44,508 nt of DNA from JBDSGC01 sp046594105 (GTDB taxonomy: Bacteria; Acidobacteriota; Thermoanaerobaculia; Gp7-AA8), in the NCBI GenBank assembly GCA_046594105.1, contig JBKJQB010000090.1:1-44508 (forward strand). The letters are read 5' to 3'. This document shows, piece by piece, positions 34,777 to 41,426 of the stretch. A model generated the notes under the pieces. It was not told the DNA's origin and searched no databases. It saw only the letters and a list, made by a program, of their open reading frames with translations. Both the position numbers and the translations under genes were made by a program. The first letter of the stretch is position 1. Every line of letters begins with the position of its first letter.

Positions 34777-36987
34777 ATGGCCACGCTACCTACAGAACAG
34801 GATCACCTCGACGACGCCTACGGTCCTCATCTGAACCGGATGGAAGGATTGCGTCTCGATACCGGCGTGGAGCCAGACAAAGTGGTCTCCACGCACTGTT
34901 GCTTTTGCGGACAGCAGTGCGGGATCAACCTCAAGGTCAAAGACAACGTCGTCATTGGCTTCGAGCCGCGCTACGACTTCCCCTTCAACAAAGGCATGCT
35001 CTGCCCGAAAGGGGTGAAGCGGTATCTCCAGGGAGGCCATCCCGATCGGCTTCTCACCGCCCTCGCGCGCGATCCTTCCTCCGAAAGCGGTTTCCGCCCC
35101 ATGGCCTACGACGCCGCGATCGCCCGCGTGGCCTCGGAGATCGAGCGCATCCAGTCGACGTACGGCCCCGACGCATTCGGAGTCCTCTCCGGTGCCAGCC
35201 TGACCACCGAGAAGTCCTACCTCATGGGCAAGTTTGCGCGGGTCTGCCTGAAGACGCGCTACATCGATTACAACGGCCGGCTGTGCATGGTCAGCGCCGG
35301 CGCGGCGAACAAGAAGTCCTTCGGCATCGACCGCAGTGCCAGTCCCTGGGACGACATCCTCAAGGCTGAGGTGGTCGTGATTGCGGGGTCGAACACGGCG
35401 GAATGCTCGCCGATCACCACGAACTACGTCTGGCAGGCGCGGGAGAACGGCGGCAAGGTCATCGTCATCGATCCGCGGATCACGCCGATTGCGCGGACGG
35501 CCGACCTCTTCCTCCCGGTCAAGCCGGGGCGCGACGTGGCGCTCTTCAACGGGATTCTGCATCTCATGATCGAGAACGACTGGCTCGATCATGACTTCAT
35601 CGACAACCACACCTCAGGGTTCGATGCCGTCGCCGCACACGTGCAGCAGTGGACGCCGAAGCGGACCGCCGAAATCACCGGAGTCGCGGAGAAATCGATC
35701 CGCCAAGCGGCGGAACTGTGGGGTCAGGCGAAGACGAGCTTCCTGATGCATGCGCGCGGCATCGAACATCACTCCCACGGCGTGCAGAATTGCCTCAGCG
35801 CCATCAATCTGGTTCTGGCCTCAGGCCGCATCGGCAGGGAGTCCTGCGGGTATGGAACGGTGGTCGGTCAGGGCAACGGTCAGGGCGGGCGCGAACACGG
35901 ACAGAAGGCTGATCAGCTGCCTGGGTGGCGGGACATCAGCAATCCGGAGCACCGCGAATACATCGCCGGTGTGTGGGGCGTGAATGCCGCCGACATCCCG
36001 CAGGCCGGCGTCGACTGCTACGAGATGATGCGCAAGATCGACGCCGGCGAGATCAGGGGCCTCCTCTGCATCTGCTTCAATCCGAAAGTCTCGCTGCCGG
36101 ACAACGCCTTCGTCACCCGCGCGCTGGAGAAGCTGGAGTTCTTCACCGTCATCGATTTCTTTCTCAGCGAAACGGCGCAGCACGCCGACATCGTCCTGCC
36201 GGGATCGCTGCACGAAGAGGACGAAGGCGTCGTCGCGCAGGTGGAGGGGCTGGTCATCAAGATCAACAAGGCCGTCGATCCTCCCGGCGATGCCCGGCAG
36301 GATTGGCGGATCATCCAGGACATCGCTGCCGCGCTTGGCCGCCCTCACGGCATGACCTTCGACAGCCCGCGGGCGATCTTCGACGAGCTGCGGGTGGCTT
36401 CGAAGGGCGGCGTGGCCGACTACTTCGGCATCACCTACGAAAAGATCGAGGCCATGAACGGTGTGGCCTGGCCCTGTCCAACCGAGGATCATCCGGGAAC
36501 GCCGAGGCTGTTTGAGGCGGGGTCAGTGAACTCGGTGGCCAAGGGCGCGGGACCGTTCTACTTTCCGGATGGCAAGGCCCGGTTCAACGTGGCTGAGTAT
36601 TCGCCTCCGGCGGAGGATGTCGACGATGACTATCCGGTCATCCTGACCACCGGCCGCGTCATCAGCCATTTTCTCTCCGGCACGCAGACACGACGGATCG
36701 GCCCGCTGGTCGATCAATACCCCGAGCCCCTCATGGAGATCCACCCGAAGCTTGCGGCGAAGTACGGCATTGTCGACGGCGAGCTGGCCACGGTCGAGTC
36801 GAGACGGGGCACCATCACTCTGCGCGCGCAGGTGGTTACCACCATCCGCCCCGACACGATCTTCGTTCCCTACCACTGGCCGGGACGACGATCGATCAAC
36901 CAGCTCACCATCGCCGCGCAGGACCCGATCTCCAAGATCCCGGAGTACAAGGTGTGTGCGGTGCGGATCCGGAAGGGAGCTTCTTGA
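34777..36987 (+). CDS. NasA/NarB-type molybdopterin oxidoreductase, probable nitrate reductase
   Basis: A 736-residue catalytic subunit of the DMSO-reductase superfamily. One [4Fe-4S] site is complete, C41-x2-C44-x3-C48-x27-C76. The likely molybdenum ligand is C170 in NGRLCMVSAGAANKKSFGID. The blocks GQGNGQGGREHGQKADQLPG and FLSGTQTRRIGPLV are characteristic of assimilatory nitrate reductases (NasA/NarB), supporting nitrate as substrate. There is no Tat signal, so the enzyme is cytoplasmic, but a 30-residue N-terminal extension precedes the first cysteine. NasA proteins often carry an extra C-terminal Fe-S domain; none is seen here. It lies between the membrane cytochrome and ferredoxin subunits, and no nitrite reductase gene is present. 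A formate or other oxyanion substrate is less likely. Confidence 0.85.
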   Translation: MATLPTEQDHLDDAYGPHLNRMEGLRLDTGVEPDKVVSTHCCFCGQQCGINLKVKDNVVIGFEPRYDFPFNKGMLCPKGVKRYLQGGHPDRLLTALARDPSSESGFRPMAYDAAIARVASEIERIQSTYGPDAFGVLSGASLTTEKSYLMGKFARVCLKTRYIDYNGRLCMVSAGAANKKSFGIDRSASPWDDILKAEVVVIAGSNTAECSPITTNYVWQARENGGKVIVIDPRITPIARTADLFLPVKPGRDVALFNGILHLMIENDWLDHDFIDNHTSGFDAVAAHVQQWTPKRTAEITGVAEKSIRQAAELWGQAKTSFLMHARGIEHHSHGVQNCLSAINLVLASGRIGRESCGYGTVVGQGNGQGGREHGQKADQLPGWRDISNPEHREYIAGVWGVNAADIPQAGVDCYEMMRKIDAGEIRGLLCICFNPKVSLPDNAFVTRALEKLEFFTVIDFFLSETAQHADIVLPGSLHEEDEGVVAQVEGLVIKINKAVDPPGDARQDWRIIQDIAAALGRPHGMTFDSPRAIFDELRVASKGGVADYFGITYEKIEAMNGVAWPCPTEDHPGTPRLFEAGSVNSVAKGAGPFYFPDGKARFNVAEYSPPAEDVDDDYPVILTTGRVISHFLSGTQTRRIGPLVDQYPEPLMEIHPKLAAKYGIVDGELATVESRRGTITLRAQVVTTIRPDTIFVPYHWPGRRSINQLTIAAQDPISKIPEYKVCAVRIRKGAS

Positions 36988-37142
36988 GAAACCAGAAAGC
37001 AGAAACCAGAAACCAGAAACCAGAAACCAGAAACCAGAAACCAGAAACCAGGAGTCCTCGATGGTAGTTGAACGAAGAAATCGAGATCGCGCGGCCGGAA
37101 GCGCCTTTCTTTCTGGTTTCTGGTTTCTAGTTTCTGGTTTTG
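36988..37142. repeat. long inverted pair of heptamer arrays inside the operon
   Basis: Nine units of GAAACCA (36988-37050, one variant GAAAGCA) start at the base after the molybdoenzyme stop codon. About five units of the complement (37106-37142) lie 20 bases before the ferredoxin ATG. The transcript can fold into a hairpin of some 35 bp around a 55-base loop. Confidence 0.88.
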
Positions 37143-37161
37143 GACAAGCTGCGGGGCCCGA

Positions 37162-37797
37162 ATGAACCTGCAGGAGTTCTTCGTCGATCCGGCCCGCTGC
37201 ATCGGTTGCCAGTCCTGCGTCGCTGCCTGCAGCGAATGCGACACCCACCGTGGGCATTCCATGATTCATCTGCAGTACGTTGACCGGCCGATCTCGGTGC
37301 AGACCGTTCCGGTGGTCTGCATGCATTGCGATTCGCCGGCGTGCGCGGAGGTCTGTCCGGCGGACGCCATCAAGAAGACGGCCGATGGCGTCGTGCAGAC
37401 CGCGCGCAAGCCTCGATGCATCGCTTGCAACAACTGTGTGCTGGCCTGTCCCTTCGGCGTCCCGAAGATGGAGGTCAAGTTCCAGCTGATGATGAAATGC
37501 GACCTGTGTTACGACCGGACTTCGGTGGATCTGAAGCCGATGTGCGCCTCCGTCTGTCCGAGTGGCGCGCTCTATTACGGATCGCGCGAAGAGATCGAGC
37601 GCCTTCGTCCGCGCTCGCAGCCGACCAACACCTTCCACTTCGGAGCGCAGGTCATCACCACGAAGGTGAACATGATGGTGCCGCGCGACGGCGCGTCCGG
37701 CCCCGGCTTGCCGCAGCACATCGATGTCACCGCGGCGATGGATGGCCATCCCACCGGGCGCTCCACCTTGCTCGATTCTGTGTTCGACGACATGTGA
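37162..37797 (+). CDS. four-cluster ferredoxin subunit (NrfC/DmsB type)
   Basis: A 211-residue electron-transfer subunit with sixteen cysteines in four groups: C13/16/19/23, C53/56/61/65, C86/89/92/96 and C113/116/128/132. All four sets are complete, giving four [4Fe-4S] clusters in the order seen in NrfC, DmsB and HybA. No signal peptide is present, so it sits in the cytoplasm between the membrane quinol-oxidising part and the molybdoenzyme. GGGG lies 6 bases before the ATG, and the Rieske gene begins 10 bp after its stop. The tail after residue 140 (RSQPTNTFHFGAQVITTKVN) is typical of such subunits in Mo-enzyme clusters. Confidence 0.9.
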   Translation: MNLQEFFVDPARCIGCQSCVAACSECDTHRGHSMIHLQYVDRPISVQTVPVVCMHCDSPACAEVCPADAIKKTADGVVQTARKPRCIACNNCVLACPFGVPKMEVKFQLMMKCDLCYDRTSVDLKPMCASVCPSGALYYGSREEIERLRPRSQPTNTFHFGAQVITTKVNMMVPRDGASGPGLPQHIDVTAAMDGHPTGRSTLLDSVFDDM

Positions 37798-37807
37798 GGC
37801 AGGCGCG

Positions 37808-38377
37808 ATGACACCGACGCATTCCGGACCGCCCCCCGAGCAGTTTCCCGATCAACTCACGGTGCCGCCCGACGGGCGTCCGTTTCACGATCAACCGCAG
37901 TGGCGGAACGACTTCCCGATCGACTTGCCGCAGGACGAACTGGTGGCCCGCCGCGAATTCACCAAGTTCCTGGTCCTGATCAGCTTCGGATTCGCGGCCG
38001 GACAGATCTGGATCATCTACGAGAACTGGAAGCGGCGCCGTCGCGGCGCGCCGCCGGTGCGGAGAATCGCCGCGGTCAAGGATCTGCCCGTGGGCAGCTC
38101 GTTGACGTTCACCTATCCCGACGTTCACGACGACTGCATCGTGGTGCGCACGGCCGCCGATCGTTACGTTGCCTACGGGCAGAAATGCACGCACCTGAGT
38201 TGCGCCGTCGTCCCCGAACTGCAGCAGGGCCGACTGGCCTGCCCCTGCCATCACGGCTACTTCGACCTGGCCACCGGCAGCGTGCTGGCCGGGCCTCCGC
38301 GGCGTCCCCTGCCACGCATCCTCCTGGAGATCCGCGGCGGCGTGCTGTACGCCACCGGGATCGACGTGCGGGCATGA
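37808..38377 (+). CDS. Tat-type membrane-anchored Rieske [2Fe-2S] protein
   Basis: A 189-residue protein. After a proline-rich N-terminus comes a twin-arginine motif, ARREFTKF (about 47-54), followed by one membrane helix (about 52-71), as in uncleaved Tat-exported Rieske subunits of bc complexes. The cluster site is complete: CTHLSC (C127, H129, C132) and CPCHHG (C145, C147, H148). The second cysteine of each box can form the disulfide typical of high-potential Rieske proteins. The soluble domain should be periplasmic, on the opposite side from the molybdoenzyme. The start at 37808 has GAGGCAG upstream and avoids overlap with the ferredoxin gene. Its TGA overlaps the next ATG by 4 bases. Confidence 0.88.
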   Translation: MTPTHSGPPPEQFPDQLTVPPDGRPFHDQPQWRNDFPIDLPQDELVARREFTKFLVLISFGFAAGQIWIIYENWKRRRRGAPPVRRIAAVKDLPVGSSLTFTYPDVHDDCIVVRTAADRYVAYGQKCTHLSCAVVPELQQGRLACPCHHGYFDLATGSVLAGPPRRPLPRILLEIRGGVLYATGIDVRA

Positions 38378-38601
38378 CCCGTCACCGCTATTCGCGCGCG
38401 CAGAAGATGCCCATCGCGCTCGGCATTCTGTCGATCGTGCTGGTGATCGTCATTCTGCAGCTCTGGCTCCTCACCGCCACCATGAACGCCTTTCTGGCAG
38501 GCGAACAGGCGGTGATCATTCCGGCGGCGGCGGGCAGCCTGATTCTCTTCGCGCTGAATGCGGGATTGTTGTTCTACCTCTATCGGATGGAACAGCGATG
38601 A
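38374..38601 (+). CDS. small two-helix membrane protein in the operon
   Basis: A 75-residue protein with two membrane helices (about 13-33, IALGILSIVLVIVILQLWLL, and about 48-70, IIPAAAGSLILFALNAGLLF) and a basic N-terminus, MTRHRYSRAQK. Both junctions are ATGA overlaps, with the Rieske stop and with the channel start, a strong sign of translational coupling. From memory it resembles small proteins annotated as DUF6755; I could not verify that. It probably helps assemble or anchor the Rieske or membrane complex. Confidence 0.82.
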   Translation: MTRHRYSRAQKMPIALGILSIVLVIVILQLWLLTATMNAFLAGEQAVIIPAAAGSLILFALNAGLLFYLYRMEQR

Positions 38602-39650
38602 CAGACCGCAGTCCGTGGATGGAAGGCATCCGCACGCTTCACCCTGCGTACTTTGCCCTGGTGATGGCCACCGGAATCGTGTCGATCGCTGCGAAACTTC
38701 TGGGCATGCCGGCCATCGCCCAGTCGCTGCTGGTCATCAACATCGTGGCCTTCACCATCCTGTGGATCATGACGATCATCCGGATCCTTCGATTTCCGCG
38801 TGAGGTCTTCGCCGATCTGATCGATCACCAGCGCGGCGTCGGATTTTTTACGGCGGTGGCCGCGACCAGCGTGCTCGGCTCGCAACTGGTCATCCTCCTG
38901 CAGAGCAACCGCATCGCCTTCGCGTTCTGGATGGCCACGCTGACGCTCTGGCTGTTCCTGATCTACGCGGTGTTCACCGCGTTCACGGTGAAGGAGAGCA
39001 AGCCAACGCTGGAACAGGGCATCAGCGGAGGCTGGCTGGTTGCCGTGGTGGCCACGGAATCGGTCTCCACGCTGGCCTCGCTGCTTGCCCCCTCGATCGG
39101 ACGCGCCGACATCCTTCTGTTCGTCAGCCTTTGCTTCTGGCTCGCCGGCGGAATGCTCTACATCTGGCTGATCTCGCTGATCTTTTACCGCTACACCTTC
39201 TTCCGCCTCCTGCCGTCCGACCTGATGCCTCCGTACTGGATCAACATGGGAGCGATGGCCATCTCCACGCTGGCCGGCACGCTACTCATCGCCAACGCTG
39301 CACGGTCGCCGCTCCTTCTCCGGCTGCAGCCGTTTCTCCTCGGCTTCACCTTGTTCTTCTGGGCCACGGCCACCTGGTGGATTCCGATGTTGCTGATCCT
39401 CGGATTCTGGCGGCATGGCTACAAGCGCTTTCCGCTGGCCTATCACCCGCTGTACTGGGGGGCCGTCTTTCCGCTGGGCATGTACACGGTCTGCACGTTC
39501 CGCCTGGCCACAATCGCGAACGCGCCGTTCCTGATGTTCGTCCCGAACGTGTTCGGATTCCTTGCCCTTGCTGCCTGGGCGCTGACGTTCTTCGGTCTGC
39601 TCCGTCACCTCGCCGCAAGCATCCTGCACCGACCGGTGCCGGCAGCCTGA
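38598..39650 (+). CDS. TDT family (TehA/SLAC1/Mae1) channel or transporter
   Basis: A 350-residue protein with ten predicted membrane helices. It opens with LHPAYFALVMATGIVSIA, the helix-1 signature of the tellurite-resistance/dicarboxylate transporter family, which includes SLAC1 anion channels and Mae1 malate carriers. Other fitting segments are GGMLYIWLISLIFYRYTFF and PPYWINMGAMAIS. SLAC1 and bacterial TehA pass nitrate among other anions. Position at the end of a nitrate-reductase operon that has no NarK, NrtABC or FocA/NirC gene suggests nitrate uptake or nitrite exit; this is inference. Its start overlaps the small protein by 4 bases. Confidence 0.85.
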   Translation: MTDRSPWMEGIRTLHPAYFALVMATGIVSIAAKLLGMPAIAQSLLVINIVAFTILWIMTIIRILRFPREVFADLIDHQRGVGFFTAVAATSVLGSQLVILLQSNRIAFAFWMATLTLWLFLIYAVFTAFTVKESKPTLEQGISGGWLVAVVATESVSTLASLLAPSIGRADILLFVSLCFWLAGGMLYIWLISLIFYRYTFFRLLPSDLMPPYWINMGAMAISTLAGTLLIANAARSPLLLRLQPFLLGFTLFFWATATWWIPMLLILGFWRHGYKRFPLAYHPLYWGAVFPLGMYTVCTFRLATIANAPFLMFVPNVFGFLALAAWALTFFGLLRHLAASILHRPVPAA

Positions 39651-39702
39651 TCGCCTCTGAGTGGAGACGACGGCCTCGCTCAGGCGCTGAGAATCACCGT
39701 GC

Positions 39703-39708
39703 CATAAT
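39703..39708 (+). promoter_or_regulatory. possible -10 box for a leaderless crp/fnr transcript
   Basis: CATAAT ends 8 bases before the GTG start at 39717, and there is no Shine-Dalgarno sequence between them. A transcript from here would start at or next to the start codon. The same layout is seen at 41415. Confidence 0.4.
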
Positions 39709-39716
39709 CGAGCGCA

Positions 39717-40403
39717 GTGGCGATCCAGGCTCACGTTCCGTTTGATTCTGTGCCTCTGCTGGCGACGCTGAAGACGGAGGATCGGATCGCAGTGGAGCCG
39801 CTGTGCCGCATGCGTGGCTACGAGAAGGGAGAGGTCATCTTCCGGGAAGGGGATCCAGCCGATCGGATCCACTTCCTCTACACCGGCCGCGTGAAGATCG
39901 TGAAGTCGGCGGGCAACCGCGACATCATCATCGAGTTGCTCGGCCCCGGGGAACCGGTTGGTGCGGTGGCCGTCTTCGAGCGCCGCCCCTTCCCGGCGAC
40001 CGCGATTGCCATCGAGCCATCCGGGATCGTCTCCTTGCCCGAACAGGAGTTTTTTCAGCTGCTGGCCGGACGACCGGAGATGACTCGCAGTCTGCTCGGC
40101 GGTCTGACCATGCGCCTGATGATGGTCAACAAGCGGCTGGCCGACATGACCGGCTCCGTCGAGGGGAGGGCCACGCGACTCTTTCTGACTCTTGCCGAGC
40201 GCCTCGGCACTCCGCGCAACGGAGGGGTCTTCATCCCCCTCGCGCTTTCCCGTCAGGAAGTGGCCGACCTCCTGGGGACGACCATCGAGACGGCGATCCG
40301 GCTGATGAGTCGCTGGCACAAGGAAGAGCTGGTGTTGACTGAAAAGACCGGTTTCACCATCCCCGCCCTCAGTGCCTTGCGGGAAATCTCCCAGACGATC
40401 TGA
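39717..40403 (+). CDS. Crp/Fnr family transcriptional regulator
   Basis: A 228-residue regulator. The cyclic-nucleotide-binding-like barrel spans about 15-125 (GYEKGEVIFREGDPADRIHF, YTGRVKIVKS, LLGPGEPVGAVAVF), followed by a dimer helix and a C-terminal HTH (about 165-200) with LSRQEVADLLGTTIETAIRL, the recognition helix of the family. Only one cysteine lies in the N-terminal part, so the Fe-S cluster of FNR is absent. It is closer in plan to DNR/NnrR-type NO sensors or to cofactor-free members. It begins with GTG 66 bp after the channel gene and is followed 86 bp later by the RIC gene, whose promoter holds a matching operator. Control of the nitrate-reductase operon is likely but inferred. 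Confidence 0.9.
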   Translation: MAIQAHVPFDSVPLLATLKTEDRIAVEPLCRMRGYEKGEVIFREGDPADRIHFLYTGRVKIVKSAGNRDIIIELLGPGEPVGAVAVFERRPFPATAIAIEPSGIVSLPEQEFFQLLAGRPEMTRSLLGGLTMRLMMVNKRLADMTGSVEGRATRLFLTLAERLGTPRNGGVFIPLALSRQEVADLLGTTIETAIRLMSRWHKEELVLTEKTGFTIPALSALREISQTI

Positions 40404-40420
40404 TCGAACCGCTCCGGCGT

Positions 40421-40434
40421 ATGACCGATGTCAT
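40421..40434 (+). promoter_or_regulatory. Crp/Fnr-type operator before the RIC gene
   Basis: ATGAC-CGAT-GTCAT is a perfect 5-bp inverted repeat with a 4-base spacer, the geometry of Crp/Fnr/Dnr sites (TTGAY-N4-RTCAA). It lies 55 bases before the RIC start codon and 17 bases after the regulator stop. Confidence 0.65.
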
Positions 40435-40489
40435 TTGCCGGCGGCTCGACCTGTCGCAGACTGGCTCTGCAGCCAAAGGAGATCCGCAA

Positions 40490-41251
40490 ATGCAGACCAC
40501 ACCGAATACCGTCGCCGACCTGGCCACCGCCTTCCCGCAGTCGCTCATGGTTCTGGAGAGGCTGGGGATCGACTACTGCTGCAAAGGGAAGCAGACCATC
40601 GAGCAGGCCTGCATCGGAAGCGGCATCACTCCCGACGAGCTCCTGACTCTGATTTCCACAGCCCCGAAACCATCCACTGGCGAGCGCAGCTGGGATCACC
40701 AGCCGATGTCCGAAATCATCGCGTTCATCGTGAGTACGCATCATCAATACACGCGCGAAGCACTGAGCATGCTGACCACGGTGGCCACGAAGGTGCGCGA
40801 GGTGCACGGGGCCAATCACATCGAGCTGCGGCTGATCGAGAAACTCGTTCTGGAATTGTCCGACGACCTGATCCCGCACATGATGAAGGAGGAACAGGTG
40901 CTCTTCCCCTACATCAATGCGGTGGAGACCGCTTCGATGATCGGCAAAGAGGCACCGCAGCCGTTCTTTGGCACGGCGCGCAATCCGATCCGCATGATGA
41001 TCCTGGAGCACGAAGTGGTCGGCGAAAAGCTGCTCGAGATCCGGACGCTGACGGCGAACTACACCCTCCCCGCGGAAGCGTGCAACAGCTACAAGGCACT
41101 GTTCATCAAGCTCCAGGAGTTTGAGCAGGACATCCACCGCCACATCCACCTGGAGAACAACATCCTTTTCCCGCGGGCCATCAGTGTGGAGGACAAGGAG
41201 CGCGTCACACCCATCAGCGCGAAGTTCAACGATCACTGTTGCGCAAAGTAG
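40490..41251 (+). CDS. RIC family iron-sulfur cluster repair di-iron protein (ScdA/YtfE)
   Basis: A 253-residue cytoplasmic protein that repairs Fe-S clusters after nitrosative or oxidative damage. The N-terminal ScdA domain (about 5-60) has FPQSLMVLERLGIDYCCKG with the paired cysteines C30-C31. A hemerythrin-like domain follows, with iron-binding His and Glu in STHHQYTREAL, DLIPHMMKEEQVLFPYI, MILEHEVVGE and IHRHIHLENNILFPRA. AAAGGAG precedes the ATG by about 8 bases; the longer frame from 40421 would start inside the operator and is rejected. Its place beside a nitrate-reductase cluster and a Crp/Fnr gene fits protection from NO made by nitrite or nitrate reduction. Confidence 0.93.
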   Translation: MQTTPNTVADLATAFPQSLMVLERLGIDYCCKGKQTIEQACIGSGITPDELLTLISTAPKPSTGERSWDHQPMSEIIAFIVSTHHQYTREALSMLTTVATKVREVHGANHIELRLIEKLVLELSDDLIPHMMKEEQVLFPYINAVETASMIGKEAPQPFFGTARNPIRMMILEHEVVGEKLLEIRTLTANYTLPAEACNSYKALFIKLQEFEQDIHRHIHLENNILFPRAISVEDKERVTPISAKFNDHCCAK

Positions 41252-41313
41252 GCGGTGAGCGGCATGAGTCGGGGTCGTTCGAGGGGACGACCGATGGAAG
41301 GGGAGATGAGCGG

Positions 41314-41361
41314 ACCCAAGGCTCACGCCTTGGGCTACTTAGATGTCGCCGCTCCGCGGCT
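41314..41361. repeat. palindrome plus 17-bp repeat before the histidine kinase gene
   Basis: CCCAAGGC-TCAC-GCCTTGGG (41315-41334) and GTCGCCGCTCCGCGGCT (41345-41361) match 28555-28574 and 28585-28601. This marks the left edge of the segment shared with the deleted kinase copy. Confidence 0.8.
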
Positions 41362-41414
41362 GGGAAGCCGGGAAGCCAGGTGGAGAGGTGACCCGCGATT
41401 TTCGGCGCTTGGGG

Positions 41415-41420
41415 TAGGAT
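41415..41420 (+). promoter_or_regulatory. possible -10 box for a leaderless kinase transcript
   Basis: TAGGAT ends 6 bases before the GTG start of the kinase, with no ribosome-binding site between. The deleted copy keeps the same box (28653-28658) before its GTG. Confidence 0.4.
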
Positions 41421-41426
41421 CGCGCG

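Noticed and set aside
34786..35610. A 274-residue minus-strand frame inside the molybdoenzyme gene
   Set aside because: It is a shadow of the motif-rich plus-strand gene.
36988..37050. Possible coding tandem repeat (ETRNQKP units)
   Set aside because: The 7-bp array is open in several frames, but it starts after a stop codon, lacks a start signal and is the same intergenic repeat as elsewhere.
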